Origin: Mya arenaria
Lineage: Eukaryota; Mollusca; Bivalvia; Myida; Myidae
Assembly: GCF_026914265.1 (NCBI RefSeq)
Contig: NC_069123.1
Coordinates: 48,182,949-48,246,948, forward strand
Direction of reading: 5' to 3'
Length of the DNA: 64,000 nt
In this document: in pieces, positions 21,950 to 33,566 of the stretch
How the letters are laid out: every line of letters starts with the position of its first letter
Position numbering within the stretch: position 1 is the first letter of the stretch
The notes under the pieces: model-generated
Database searches by the model: none
Seen by the model: only the letters and a program-made list of their open reading frames with translations
Told to the model about the DNA's origin: nothing
Made by a program: the position numbers and the translations under genes

Positions 21950-22520
21950 ACCTGAGCAAAGTGCTCAAGGTGAGCTATTGTGATCGGTCTATATCCGGCG
22001 TCTGTCGTCGGTCGTCCGGCTTCAACAATTGCTTATAAATGTCATCTTCTCATAAACCACTTGGACAATCTTAATGAAAGTTTACAGGAATGATCCTTGG
22101 TTGGTGCTCTTTCGAAATCCCATGCAGTTCTCTGGTTGCCATGGCAAGAATAAAGAAAAACTTCAAAACTTTTCTTGACAAAAAACATGAGACATAGAGC
22201 TTAGATATTTGGTATGTAACATTGTCTAGTAGTTGTCTACCAAGTTTGTTCAAATTCTGCCCCTAGGGTCAAATTTGGCCCCACCTTGTGGGTAACAAGT
22301 TCACTATAAATACGTTTTTTTTTAAATCTTTATAGTTATGTAAAGTTTACTCTTGAAGCAAGGGCAGCAAATCTTGCTATATGGTCATCCTTTCTATTGA
22401 AGAGTGCATAGTCTATTTTTAGTTTTTTTTCTATTTTTAGTAACAAGGGATTATATGTTATATTTCTTAATACTCCAAATTAGTCACTTCTACGGTAATA
22501 ATTATTCTTTTTATAGGTTT
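21950..22520. repeat. Dispersed bivalve-type repeat
   Basis: Begins gagcaaagtgctcaaggtga, gctattgtgatcggtc, then cgtctgtcgtcggtcgtccg. This opening is familiar as a high-copy dispersed repeat of bivalve genomes. It runs to about 22520 without coding potential. Both limits are approximate and the class is unknown. Confidence 0.45.
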
Positions 22521-22559
22521 AAAAGTTAGAAAATATTATATATCTTTATTTTTTAGAAG

Positions 22560-22812
22560 AATTTCATTTTAACCCAATGATGAATTGGCAATGTTTGCAA
22601 TACAAAGCTAGTTTTCGTAGACATGCAGCATTTTCCGAGTTTAATAATTGAATGAATTTAAACATGCTTGGTCTTGCATAGTAAAATTTAGTCATTATAT
22701 TTCGGACAAATCAAAACAAAGTGATATTCATCTTCGATATCATTACGAACACATAAAACACATTTACGTTGATTTCTTTCAATATTACCATATCTGCCTC
22801 TTTCAACATTTA
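22560..22812 (-). mobile_element. LINE C-terminal fragment
   Basis: The minus strand reads ERGRYGNIERNQRKC, VLCVRNDIEDEYHFVL and ICPKYND, a CxxC...H....C zinc-binding tail typical of LINE reverse-transcriptase proteins, and then meets a stop. The fragment ends where the second GPCR unit begins (22815), so it sits on a duplication breakpoint. Confidence 0.6.
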
Positions 22813-24214
22813 ACCTTACAGGCCAAGGTATTCTGATTTGTGTGAGTTGAATGATGTCCCTAGGCAGTTAAATTCAGTGTTAACGCTCATAATTATCGTT
22901 TCTTGAAAACAATCACAGTTTACGTAGCGAAAATGGAAATTATATAGGGAGGCCCGCCTAAATGGATATACAGAGACACACCATTTTAAAGCGTATTAAA
23001 TAAATGGGCATTGTACGAAATCTTTTAGACTGGCGATTCTACGTCCCATAAATAAACACCACATAAATAAATCTTCTTCATCAGACCTAAAAATTAGCAA
23101 GTCCTGTCATAGCTCCCTGAACCACAGAGTTACATTTTGACCTTTAAAATAATATGTAAAAATAAATTCATGCCTTTATTGGCCGGTTTCCTCACTGTTG
23201 ACACTTAGAACCAGAGCAGTATGGATAAACTATTTTTTATTCAAAACAATCATGTCATTCGGTATATGGGATGTACTTTTAAAATGTTAAAAAGGGTATT
23301 ATGGTACGTTTATTCAGTAAGTATGGTACCAATAAATAGCATGCATTGCATATGTATTATATTCATGTTGTTGCATATCCTGTATAATGAATAAGTAATG
23401 AAACGAGTTTTGAGTTGAGTTTTTAATTAAAAAGGTTACCCTCTCAGGTAACCTATTTAGATTGAGAAAGCTACTTCTGACTGATATTTTGTTAAAGTCT
23501 GATTGATGCAAATAAATTATAGTTCTTATACTTTAAATTCAGTCCTATACCTGCATTGAAAATATAAAACAACATAAACTGTAACCGATAAATGCCTGTC
23601 ATAACCCAAGGAAAGGCACTGTAAATTTATGATTTTTTAATACAATTAGCAAGTTTCATAACAGTAACTGATAAATCTATATGAACTAGAATATATGAAC
23701 ATTGCTTTCATCTCAGAAGTTAATTGCTAGTGTAAAGTTAATTAAATGAAACCCGATATTGCCTAGTTACTGTTGTTTATAGATACAAACTATGAATAAC
23801 GACTGATTTTAAGTGTGTTGGCGTTTTGATTATTTGTAGTAGGTAAAATAAGACGGGGTATTTTAATCAACACATATATTTTCTGCGTAATTGTCTAGAA
23901 TGAGCTTTTTTGATCGGTTCCTTTCCAAGATTTATTTAAGCTTTGTCCGCTTAAATTTAATTTGCACTATTTTAAGCCGCATGGTAGCGTACGTCCCATT
24001 TATTAACCAACGCGCATTAATTCTTTTAAAATGTCAAAATATAGTTTATGAACGCGAAAACTAATGACAGGGAGATGAATAATGCCGAATCTTTCAAGAA
24101 AGGTAACTGGAGCAAGCGGTGCCTGACCAGGTTGGACAGATTGGCAAAATAGTGTAGATACACTACAGCTTCGCAGAGTGAGTAACTTCTACCCTTAGGA
24201 ACATTTGGTTTTCA

Positions 24215-24562
24215 GTGTACATGTATGGTCATGTGGTCGAGATACAGTGTAACTTAGAAACATTTGGTTTTCTGTGTACATGTATGGTCATGTGGTCGAG
24301 ATACAGTGCACAACATGTGTCTCCCATCATGGTCACATCGACACCAAATGTCGCACAATCTTCATTACGTGTCATAAAAATAGTCCATTCGCCTCACTGT
24401 TATAAATGTTGGAATTGCGTGTTGCATATGCAATATCCTGGGGGTTCTGAGCGTAGATCCAGCAAACAGATGCTATCATTAGTGTTAGAGATAGACTGTG
24501 TATATTTGGTTTCAATGAGGTATAGAAAGCACAATGTGGTGGTGACAAAAAAGTATTCATAA
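24215..24562 (+). other. Duplicated open frame of unknown status (unit 2)
   Basis: A 115-codon plus-strand frame has close counterparts at 29398-29745 (115 codons) and 37677-37955 (92 codons). They share NVAQSSL, VIKIVHSPHCYKCWNCVLH and the ending HNVVVTKKYS. An antisense frame is also open over much of the same bases. The first part lies in a doubled 62-bp motif (tgtatggtcatgtggtcgag twice) present in units 2 and 3 but single in unit 4. No domain is recognised. Because the whole units are very similar, an open frame in each copy is weak evidence for coding. Confidence 0.25.
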
Positions 24563-25339
24563 TCGTCTTTAAGCAAATAGTGAATGATAACTTTATTCCA
24601 AAATCTGAATAGTCGGATAAATGAATCTTCTAAAGCTACGTTCTATAGGTCATTTTTAAGCATATTCTAACATTGTGTGAAATATATAAAGCTGTTGTGA
24701 CCCAATAAGACTAAGCACCCATCATTTACATGTAGAAACTGGACGATGGTCAAATGAACGTAAAGAAAATTACTCAAACATGAGTACCATTTGTTGATGG
24801 ATTGTTATCTCCGATAAATATATAAGACGATATAGCATAATTATATCAAATATCCAATACACAGTTCAACTTATCCAGTCTGAAATGTTAGATTTTATAA
24901 GAAACTAAGCAGCATTAATACATGATGCTTTTGAAGTAAGAAAAAAACTAGTATCAGCGTAATCTAATCCTGGTGATTTTTTTTTGTAAGGATGCTATGC
25001 CAATTACGAACAATCTGGACGTTTTCGATAAACAAGTTTTAAAATCGAATTTATAATGTACACATACAACTCTACTATAGTTATAGTTTGACTTTAGGCT
25101 AGCAAAAGGGACATTACGTAATATACATATACATGCAACCATGTGGAAGCATATATCTGTTAGTATATGTTTTGTAAAAGATTAGTAAAATCGTCATCAA
25201 ACGCTTGTTATTCTTCTTTGTCATATTTCATTTTGAGCTGAAATAGTTTAGTAATATTGAAAGATGATACATTATTATACATGTATCTTCTTGTATATTT
25301 TAAATTGATTGAACTTGATATTACATTTTAAATTTAAAA

Positions 25340-25391
<52 letters not shown>

Positions 25392-25601
25392 GCATTACTT
25401 GTTTCTTATATGGGTGTATTCTCTCTGGCAGCATGTGTGAAAGATTCCTGTGAATATCTTGAACAGTTTTTGAGTTCTGTCAAAGGTTTATCTTTTTTAC
25501 ACCCCGCCACAGACGACGACGTCACCATGGCTACCAACATAACCTTCGAAAGGCATTCATTTATTCACTTTGGTTTAATTTACAAACAAAAACAAGAGTA
25601 A
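25340..25601 (+). CDS. Signal-peptide-like frame starting in an ATG microsatellite (unit 2)
   Basis: A perfect (GAT)n run of 17 triplets (25340-25390) reads as a string of methionines. It continues as IALLVSYMGVFSLAACVKD and SCEYLEQFLSS. The hydrophobic run ending SLAA followed by C looks like a secretion signal with its cleavage site. After KGLSF the three unit copies fall into different frames through a one-base length change in a T run, so the C-terminal half is not conserved. It could be the first exon of a small secreted protein or an accident of the microsatellite. Unit 1 lacks the whole segment. Confidence 0.3.
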
Positions 25602-25946
25602 AACATACTTTAAAATATCTGTATTTGGCATTAGGTGAACATTCAGTGATTTACAGAATGAGTGAAATAAGACTTAAGTGTACCATTTAGAACACATTTC
25701 TCATTTATATAAAACTGTGCCTTTTGAGATGAATAAAAAATAATAAAGAAGCATAATAATACGGCACAAATCGTCATCACATTTACTGTTCGGTTAGTGT
25801 GTTAACTTGTGGCAAGACAATCCAAATGGGTATGAAATGTCCAAACAATAGTGATATGATTGGTACAAACTTCCACATTATATCTGCAGATGAAACTTTC
25901 ATGTTCATGGTAAGAAACGCTTAAGTTTTGCGTACGGATACATTCA

Positions 25947-26460
25947 TTATACCCCCACAAACGAAGTTTTAAAGGGGTATATAGGAGTGAGCTGGTCGGT
26001 CGGTCGGTCGGTCTGTCGGTTTTCATGGTTTCCGGACGATAACTCATGAAAGGCTTGACAGATTTGAAAATATTTTGGTACACAGGTGTAACATCAGAAG
26101 ATACAGGTAAAGTTCGATATTGGGGCTGGTGGGGCCAAGGTCAAGGTCACTGTTACTAAAAATAGAAAAACGGTCCGGACGATAACTCATGAAAGGCTAA
26201 ATGGATTTGAACAATTTTTGGTACACAGGTGTAACATCAGAAGATACAGATCAATATCGATATTGGGGCTGGTGGGGTCAAGGTCACTGTTACTTAAAAT
26301 AGAAAAATGGTTTCTGGACGATAACTCATGAAAGGCTTGACAGATTTGAACATTTGTTGGCAGTAACCTTGGAGTTATGGCCTCTTTTCAAAGGAATGGT
26401 TTGCCATTCCTGTGTCCAGGCGGCATTTGGGGGTATTCGTCACTCCTGTGACAGCTCTAG
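25947..26460 (+). mobile_element. Helitron-like non-autonomous element with internal repeats
   Basis: A 514-bp insertion absent from unit 3 (empty site at 31162/31163). Host bases cattca and ttttgtttac flank it and join exactly in unit 3, which fits insertion between A and T with no duplication. The 3' end has a hairpin GTCAC-TCCT-GTGAC (26439-26452) 8 bases before a terminal CTAG, as in Helitrons. Near the 5' end is a short (GGTC)n tract. The core holds about three tandem copies of a roughly 140-bp unit starting cggacgataactcatgaaag (near 26032, 26173 and 26315). This architecture recalls the bivalve pearl-type elements. The 5' end is TTATACCCCC, not the canonical TC. A 2-bp TT duplication with an ATAC start is an equally good reading. 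Confidence 0.65.
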
Positions 26461-26996
26461 TTTTGTTTACTTTGTTCAAGCTAAAGTTTAAATTTGAATA
26501 CACGTTTACTATATTAACGTGACCATAAGAATTGTTTTTGTTCTTGGAACGATGGACGGAATTCCTATATCAGTGACGGATTTAGGCAGTTGTCAAACAT
26601 GTAGATAACCTTTGACCTGTAACATTCACTGCACTACGGTGGCCAGTACCCACACAGCTATGGTAGGTGTAGTAAGTACATTATCACACTGAACGTTTCA
26701 ACTGCCACACGAGTTATCGTCCTATTTTGTCAACGAATCCATTCGGCGGTTTTCCTTAAAAGACTAAGATCCAAACAGCGACAAGGTCAAGTTGCCAGAT
26801 GCATGAAAGATGTCAACAACAATTATGAATGGAAATAACAGTCGATATATATTTTGATTAACGAGTAAAAGGATAGCTGTACCTTATGCATTTGTTAAAA
26901 TGTGTTCATATTTTGCAATAGCAAGCACAAGTTATTTAAAATAAGGCTATCGTTTTGTATTCATCAATCCTCCTCTATTCAGTTTTACTAGAATCA

Positions 26997-27002
26997 TTTA
27001 TT
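26997..27002 (-). terminator. Poly(A) signal, GPCR copy 2
   Basis: AATAAA on the minus strand, about 140 bases beyond the stop, at the position kept in the other units. Confidence 0.5.
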
Positions 27003-27139
27003 CGCTAACAATGTTTAACACATATTTTCTCAGTTTCACCAAAGGATGTTAACCAGAGGTGTTTTTTTCAATATCAAACTTAAACACTGTTTAAAAAAAT
27101 GGAGTTAAAACTTCAAATGATTTAATCCAAGCAATTTGT

Positions 27140-28183
27140 TTATATAGTACCGGAGACGTTGAAAGTGCGATTGGCGGACGTGGCCAACACGCGGTCGGGC
27201 TGAACAGTGGATCTCCATATCCGGAACAGCCTCTTCACCTCCTCCCGGAACCTGGAGCCCGTTAGGCAGTACAACACGAAGTTGCACGAGTTGTTCGTGT
27301 ACATGGCGAGGTTCACGACGGCCCACCAGGGGTCCTGCAGCTGGACAGCGCGTGGCACGTCTGCCGGGATCCAATATGGCTCGCCTATGAAGTAGACAGA
27401 TACAGGCAGGGTAAAGATAATGAACATGAAGTTCAGACACACCAATACCACCGACATGTTGGAGGTCTTGTCTCTTGGGGCGTCCTGGTTCGCTGGCCTT
27501 ATCCCATTTCCAACTTTTCGCCGACTTTGAAGAAGTTTGTATATGATACATACATTCCCCGCAGACAGTATTGCGAAAGGAACCAGTGAAAATTTACACA
27601 AGTCGATCCATGTCCATATTTTACCGAAGAAACGAGCATAGCTGTCGTTGACTGGAATGCATGACAAAGTGATCGTCGAATTTCCTTCAGTTATTTCAAC
27701 ATCTCCAAACCCATACAACAGGTTACAGTTCACCAGTAAAGCCGACAAAACAATGCCGCCAACAGCAGCTTGAGCAAGGCGTTTCGAACAGATCCTTTTG
27801 CTTTTGTATGGCCAAAGTGTCGCGATCAGGCGCTCCACGGTGATGGCAGTGAGTGTCCATACAGTCCAGTCCGACATGACGTACATGAGCCACCAATGCA
27901 TCTTGCAAACGGCTTCGGACGCGTGTCGGATGTCAAAGTCAAACGCATACTTGACCCATTGGCGGAGAAGACCGATGTAAAGCATGCTGAGGTCGGCGGC
28001 TGCGAGCGCCAGCAGGAACACGGTAGATGCGGACCGGTTAAAGCGCGGTTTTGACAGCACGATAATGGTGATGATATTTCCGATGGTTCCCAGCACAATC
28101 AACACTGGGGAACAGACCTGCCACATGAGCACGCCGGCCCGCAGCTCCCGCCCCGAACGGAAGGAGCTATAGTCTTCACTCAT
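27140..28183 (-). CDS. Class A GPCR, tandem copy 2
   Basis: Intact 347-residue paralogue with the seven-TM layout and altered motifs of copy 1 (ERL, FTLP, NFVLY; C93-C175; NST168). By hand count it differs from copy 3 at about 8 residues and from copy 1 at about 16. It has A63 and the pair MS at 103-104 like copy 1, but I120, W124 and S147 like copy 3, so it is a mosaic. Private residues include T165, A274, T326 and F341. An in-frame TGA two codons before the ATG fixes the start. Confidence 0.93.
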   Translation of the reverse strand: MSEDYSSFRSGRELRAGVLMWQVCSPVLIVLGTIGNIITIIVLSKPRFNRSASTVFLLALAAADLSMLYIGLLRQWVKYAFDFDIRHASEAVCKMHWWLMYVMSDWTVWTLTAITVERLIATLWPYKSKRICSKRLAQAAVGGIVLSALLVNCNLLYGFGDVEITEGNSTITLSCIPVNDSYARFFGKIWTWIDLCKFSLVPFAILSAGNVCIIYKLLQSRRKVGNGIRPANQDAPRDKTSNMSVVLVCLNFMFIIFTLPVSVYFIGEPYWIPADVPRAVQLQDPWWAVVNLAMYTNNSCNFVLYCLTGSRFREEVKRLFRIWRSTVQPDRVLATSANRTFNVSGTI

Positions 28184-28249
28184 TGTTCACAGTGATAAGT
28201 AAGCCGTAGTTGCACAGTAATATGGATAAATGACCACGTCCAGCAAGAT

Positions 28250-28256
28250 ATTTATA
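28250..28256 (-). promoter_or_regulatory. TATA box, GPCR copy 2
   Basis: TATAAAT on the minus strand, 67 bases before the ATG, in the same setting as in copy 1 (cttgtataaatatcttg). Confidence 0.65.
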
Positions 28257-28735
28257 CAAGCAGCACTTACATCGCTGTAACCGATATCTCATCCATCAGC
28301 TTGTCATGAAATACAACACAGTCCCTCTGCAGCAAAAATTGTATTGGAAATATTGTAATGGTTAAAGTATTCATTTGATTTTCATCTCCATAATTGCTGT
28401 AATCTGATTTACCACGTAAGAGTCTAGCTTGTTAAACCTCATTCCCCTTCCCACTGTTCATTAGGCCCGCTATAAACATGCTCATAACAAATAAAACAGA
28501 GCAAAATGGGAACATTAGATTATCGGACCTTTTATGACTTCCACTCGTTCGCACAAACATATCATTGCAAATAACATAAAATGAGGCCCCAGATTTCCCG
28601 TGAAACCTAAGACATTAGACAGAAGCATCTTAATATAATGCCATGTCATAATGACAATGACCAACCACATAGATTTGCGCGTCCCCTTTTATCCAAATTG
28701 GATGCCGGACCAAGACCGGTGACCAAGACCATGCC

Positions 28736-29234
28736 TTTGAAATTCGATATTTTCAGGAATAAATAAACAGTACATTATAAACAGACAAACAACAAAATCA
28801 AATAGTTTCAATTCCGCTGCCTTTGTTTTTTGTAAATAATGTGAAATAAATGCATTCCTTGTCAAATAGTGTTTTGTGTCAATGGAGGGTCTTTCCGTAG
28901 GACAAGCGGCCTCGTTCTGAGATTGACCTCTAAATTGACTTAATATAAGTTTGGAAAACTCCAACCAACTCGGGAACTAGTAAAATAATAAAACGAAAAC
29001 ATACATGTATCTGGATTTGCCTCATCTATTGTACAACAATAGAGGAAATATATCCTAAAACGATATACTATACATTTACATTTCAAAGCACGAAGATTGT
29101 AACGAAACATGGAAAACAGTTTAAAGCACATACATGTAACCACATTATTGTAGCATATGGCATTTATATCATCACGGCAATTTGAGCTATGTTGCACAGC
29201 TTAAGTTGCAGCCAAGACAAAACATTAGTGTTAA
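28736..29234. other. Spacer between units 2 and 3
   Basis: About 500 bases not matched in the other units. Only short frames and no recognised motif. Unit 3 resumes at ctaatgacagggagacg (29246). Confidence 0.5.
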
Positions 29235-29397
29235 AGCCGATTCCTAATGACAGGGAGACGAATAATGACGAAACTTTCAAGAAAGGTAACTGGAGCAAGC
29301 GGTGCCTGACCAGGTTGGACAGATTGACAAAATAGTGTAGATATACTACAGCTTTGCAAAGTGAGTAACTTCTACCCTTAGGAACATTTGGTTTTCA

Positions 29398-29745
29398 GTG
29401 TACGTGTATGGTCATGTGGTCGAGATACAGTGTAACTTAGAAACATTTGGTTTTCAGTGTACATGTATGGTCATGTGGTCGAGATACAGTGCACAACATG
29501 TGTCTCCCATCATGGTCACATCGACACCAAATGTTGCACAATCTTCATTACATGTCATAAAAATAGTCCATTCGCCTCACTGTTATAAATGTTGGAATTG
29601 CGTGTTGCATATGCAATATCCTGGGGGTTCTGAGCGTAGATCCTGCAAACAGATTGTATCATTAGTGTTCGGGACAGACTGTGTAATTTTGGTTTCAATG
29701 GGCTATAGAAAGCACAATGTGGTGGTGACAAAAAAGTATTCATAA
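29398..29745 (+). other. Duplicated open frame of unknown status (unit 3)
   Basis: Counterpart of 24215-24562 with the same 115-codon length and the shared core VIKIVHSPHCYKCWNCVLH. Differences from unit 2 are scattered (for example CKQIVSLVFGTDCVILV). Coding status is undecided. Confidence 0.25.
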
Positions 29746-30522
29746 TCATCTTGAAGCAAATAGTGAATGAAAACTTTATTCCAAAATCTGAATAGTCGGA
29801 TAAATGAATCTTCTAAACCTACGTTCTATAGGTCATTTTTAAGCATATTCTAACATAGTGTTGAAATATATAAAACTGTTGTGACCCAATAAGACTAAGC
29901 ACCCATCATTTACATGTAGAAACAGGACGATGGTCAAATGTACGTAAAGAAAATTACTCAAACATGAGTACCATTTGTTGATGGATTGTTATCTGCGATA
30001 AATATATAAGACGATATAACAGAATTATATCAAATATGCAATACACGGTTCAACTTATCCAGTCTGAAATGTTAGATTTTATAAGAAACTAAGCAGCATT
30101 CATACATAATGCTTTTGAAGTAAGAAAAAACTAGTGTCAGCGTAATCTAATCCTGGTGATTTTTTTTGTAAGGATACTATGACAATTACGAACAATCTGG
30201 ACGTTTTCGATAAACAAGTTTTAAAATCGAATTTATAATGTACACATACAACTCTACTATAGTTATAGTTTGACTTTAGGCTAGCAAAAGGGACATTTCG
30301 TAATATACATATACATGCAACCATGTGGAAGCATATATCTGTTAGTATATGTTTTGTAAAAGATTAGTAAAATGGTCAACAAACGCTTGTTATTCTTATT
30401 TGTCATATTTCATTTTGAGCTGAAATAGTTTAGTATTATTGAAAGATAATATATTATTATATATGTATCTTCTTGTATATTTGAAATTGTTTAAACTTGA
30501 TATTACATTTTAAATTTAAAAA

Positions 30523-30605
<83 letters not shown>

Positions 30606-30818
30606 GCATTACTTGTTGTTTCTTATATGGGTGTATTCTCTCTGGCAGCATGTGTGAAAGATTCCTGTGAATATCTTGAACAGTTTTTTAGTTCTGGCAA
30701 AGGTTTATCTTTTTTTACACCCCGCCACAGACGACGACGTCACCATGGCTACCAACATAACCTTCGAAAGGCATTCATTTATTCACTTTGGTTAATTTAC
30801 AAACAAAAACAAGAGTAA
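30523..30818 (+). CDS. Signal-peptide-like frame starting in an ATG microsatellite (unit 3)
   Basis: The ATG run is longer than in unit 2 and broken once near 30567, where the continuous methionine string starts. It then reads IALLVVSYMGVFSLAACVKD and SCEYLEQFFSSGKGLSF. The tail goes on in a basic frame (PRHRRRRHHGYQ) that unit 4 shares and unit 2 does not. The signal-like N-terminus is the only part common to all three. Confidence 0.3.
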
Positions 30819-31141
30819 AACATACTTTAAAATATCTGTATTTGGCATTAAGTGAACATTCAGTGATTTACAGAATTTGTGAAATAAGACTTAAGTGTAC
30901 CATTTAGAACACATTTCTCAATTATATAAAACTGTGCCTTTTGAGATGAATAAAAAAAATATAGAAGCATAATAAAACGGCACAAATCGTCATCACATTT
31001 ACTGTTCGGTTAGTGTGTAAACTTGTGGCAAGAAAATCCAAATGGGTATGAAATGTCCAAACAATAGTGATATGATTGGTACAAACTTCCACATTATATC
31101 TGCAGATGAAACTTTCATGTTCATAGTACGAAACGCTTAAG

Positions 31142-32290
31142 TTTCGCGTACGGATACATTCATTTTGTTTACTTTGTTCAAGCTAAAATCAAACTTGAAA
31201 TTAAATGTGTTGTAAGTATGGAACTTTTCATTAAATTTGTATACACGTTTATCATTAAATTTGTATACACGTTTACTATATTAACGTGACCATAAGTGTT
31301 TTTTTGTTCTTGGAACGATGGACGGAATTCCTATATCAGTGACGGATTTAGGCAGTTGTCAAACATGTAGATAACCTTTGACCTGTAACATTCACTGCAG
31401 TACGGTGGCCAGTACCCACACAGCTATGGTAGGTGTAGTAAGTACATTATCACACTGAACGTTTCAAACAACTGCCACACGAGTTACCGTCCTGTTTTGT
31501 CAACGAATCCATTCGGCGGGTTTCCTTAAAAGGCTAAGACCCAACAGCGACAAGGTCAAGTTGCCAGATGCATGAAAGATGTCAACAACAATTATGAATG
31601 GAAATTTCAGTCGATATATATTTTGATTAACGAGTAAAAGGATAGCTGTACCTTATGCATTTGTTAAAATGTGTTCATATTTTGCAATAGCAAGCACAAG
31701 TTACGTAAAGTAAGGCGTACGTATACATTCTATTTGTTTACATTGTTCAAGCTAAAATCAAACTTGAAATTAAATGTGTTGTAAGTATGGAACTTTTCAT
31801 TAAATTTGAATACACGTTTACTATATTAACGTGACCATAAGTGTGTGTGTTTTTTGTTCTTGGAACGATGGACGGAATTCCTATATCAGTGACGGATTTA
31901 GGCGGCTGTCAAACATGTAGATAATCTTTGACCTGTAACATTCAGTGCAGTACGGTGGCCAGTACCGATACAGCTATGGTAGGTGTAGTAAGTACATTAT
32001 CACACTGAACGTTTAAACTGCCACACGAGTTACTGTCCTGTTTTGTCAACGAATCCCTTTGGCGGTTTTCCTTCAAAGTCTAAGGGTCAAACAGCGACAA
32101 GGTCAAGTTGTCAGATGCTCGAAAAATGTCAACAACAATTATGAATGGAAAGTTTAGTCGATATTGATTAACGAGTGAAAGGTTAGCTGTACCTTATTCA
32201 TTTGTTAAAATGTGTTCATATTTAGCAATACCAAGCACAGGTTACGTAAAGTAAGGCTATCGTTTTGTATTCATCAATCCTCCTCTATTC
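31142..32290. repeat. Doubled GPCR 3' flank inside unit 3, 566-bp period
   Basis: Two flank copies in direct order, both starting cgtac..atacatt and containing caagctaaaatcaaacttga. Diagnostic differences assign the first to the unit-2 type and the second to the unit-4 type. Confidence 0.9.
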
Positions 32291-32306
32291 AGTTTTACTA
32301 AAATCA

Positions 32307-32312
32307 TTTATT
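32307..32312 (-). terminator. Poly(A) signal, GPCR copy 3
   Basis: AATAAA on the minus strand, about 140 bases beyond the stop; equivalent to the signals in the other units. Confidence 0.5.
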
Positions 32313-32449
32313 CGCTAACAATGTTAAACACATATTTTCTCAGTTTCACCAAAGGATGTGAACCAGAGGTGTTTTTTTCAATATCAAACTTAAACACTGT
32401 TTAAAAAAAAAGATTTTAAACTTCAAATGATTTAATCCAAGCAATTTGT

Positions 32450-33493
32450 TTATATAGTACCAGAGACGTTGGCAGTGCGATTGGCGGACGTGGCCAACAC
32501 GCGGTCGGGCTGAACACGGGATCTCCATATCCGGAACAGCCTCTTCACCTCCTCCCGGAACCTGGAGCCCGTTAGGCAGTACAACACGAAGTTGCACGAG
32601 TTGTTCGTGTACATGGCGAGGTTCACGACGGCCCACCAGGGGTCCTGCAGCTGGACAGCGCGTGGCACGTCTGACGGGATCCAATAAGGCTCGCCTATGA
32701 AGTAGACAGATACAGGCAGGGTAAAGATAATGAACATGAAGTTTAGACACACCAATACCACCGACATGTTGGAGGTCTTGTCTCTTGGGGCGTCCTGGTT
32801 CGCTGGCCTTATCCCATTTCCAACTTTTCGCCGACTTTGAAGAAGTTTGTATATGATACATAGATTCCCCGCAGACAGTATTGCGAAAGGAACCAGTGAA
32901 AATTTACACAAGTCAATCCATGTCCATATTTTACCGAAGAAACGAGCATAGCTGTCGTTGACTGGAATGCATGACAAAGTGATTGTCGAATTTCCTTCAA
33001 TTATTTCAACATCTCCAAACCCATACAACAGGTTACAGTTCACCAGTAAAGCCGACAAAACAATGCCGCCAACAGCAGCTTGAGCAAGTCGTTTCGAACA
33101 GATCCGTTTGCTTTTGTATGGCCAAAGTGTCGCGATCAGGCGCTCCACGGTGATGGCAGTGAGTGTCCATACCGTCCAGTCCGCAATGACGTACATGAGC
33201 CACCAATGCATCTTGCAGACGGCTTCGGACGCGTGTCGGATGTCAAAGTCAAACGCATACTTCACCCATTGGCGGAGAAGACCAATGTAAAGCATGCTGA
33301 GGTCGCCGGCTGCGAGCGCCAGCAGGAACACGGTAGATGCGGACCGGTTAAAGCGTGGTTTTGACAGCACGATAATGGTGATGATATTTCCAATGGTTCC
33401 CAGCACAATCAACACTGGGGAACAGACTTGCCACATGAGCACGCCGGCACGCAGCTCCCGCCCCGAACGGAAGGAGCTATAGTCTTCACTCAT
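32450..33493 (-). CDS. Class A GPCR, tandem copy 3
   Basis: Intact 347-residue paralogue. It has G63 and A341 like copy 4 but I120, W124 and S147 like copy 2, and the private pair IA at 103-104 and L211. The frame is open for 21 further codons upstream to an ATG at 33556, because one base change turns the upstream TGA of the other copies into TGT. The conserved ATG at 33493 is preferred: it sits where the other three copies start, while the longer start lies beside the TATA box. If the upstream ATG were used, the protein would gain an N-terminus containing YPYYCATRACLSLCT. Confidence 0.92.
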   Translation of the reverse strand: MSEDYSSFRSGRELRAGVLMWQVCSPVLIVLGTIGNIITIIVLSKPRFNRSASTVFLLALAAGDLSMLYIGLLRQWVKYAFDFDIRHASEAVCKMHWWLMYVIADWTVWTLTAITVERLIATLWPYKSKRICSKRLAQAAVGGIVLSALLVNCNLLYGFGDVEIIEGNSTITLSCIPVNDSYARFFGKIWTWIDLCKFSLVPFAILSAGNLCIIYKLLQSRRKVGNGIRPANQDAPRDKTSNMSVVLVCLNFMFIIFTLPVSVYFIGEPYWIPSDVPRAVQLQDPWWAVVNLAMYTNNSCNFVLYCLTGSRFREEVKRLFRIWRSRVQPDRVLATSANRTANVSGTI

Positions 33494-33559
33494 TGTACAC
33501 AGTGATAAGCAAGCCCTAGTTGCACAGTAATATGGATAAATGACCACGTCCAGCAAGAT

Positions 33560-33566
33560 ATTTATA
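33560..33566 (-). promoter_or_regulatory. TATA box, GPCR copy 3
   Basis: TATAAAT on the minus strand, 67 bases before the conserved ATG. Confidence 0.65.

Larger units (their letters stand above)
22815..28735. repeat. GPCR duplication unit, copy 2
   Basis: Block A starts at aggccaaggtattctgattt (22820) and runs to about 23455. A middle block (23460-25740) follows, with the 62-bp doubled motif and the ATG microsatellite frame, then the 3' flank, the receptor and the promoter side up to about 28735. Private features are the Helitron-like insertion at 25947-26460 and a shorter right end than copies 3 and 4. Confidence 0.85.

Noticed and set aside
30457-30651. Frame with poly-Ser and poly-His
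   Set aside because: Antisense reading of the ATG microsatellite.
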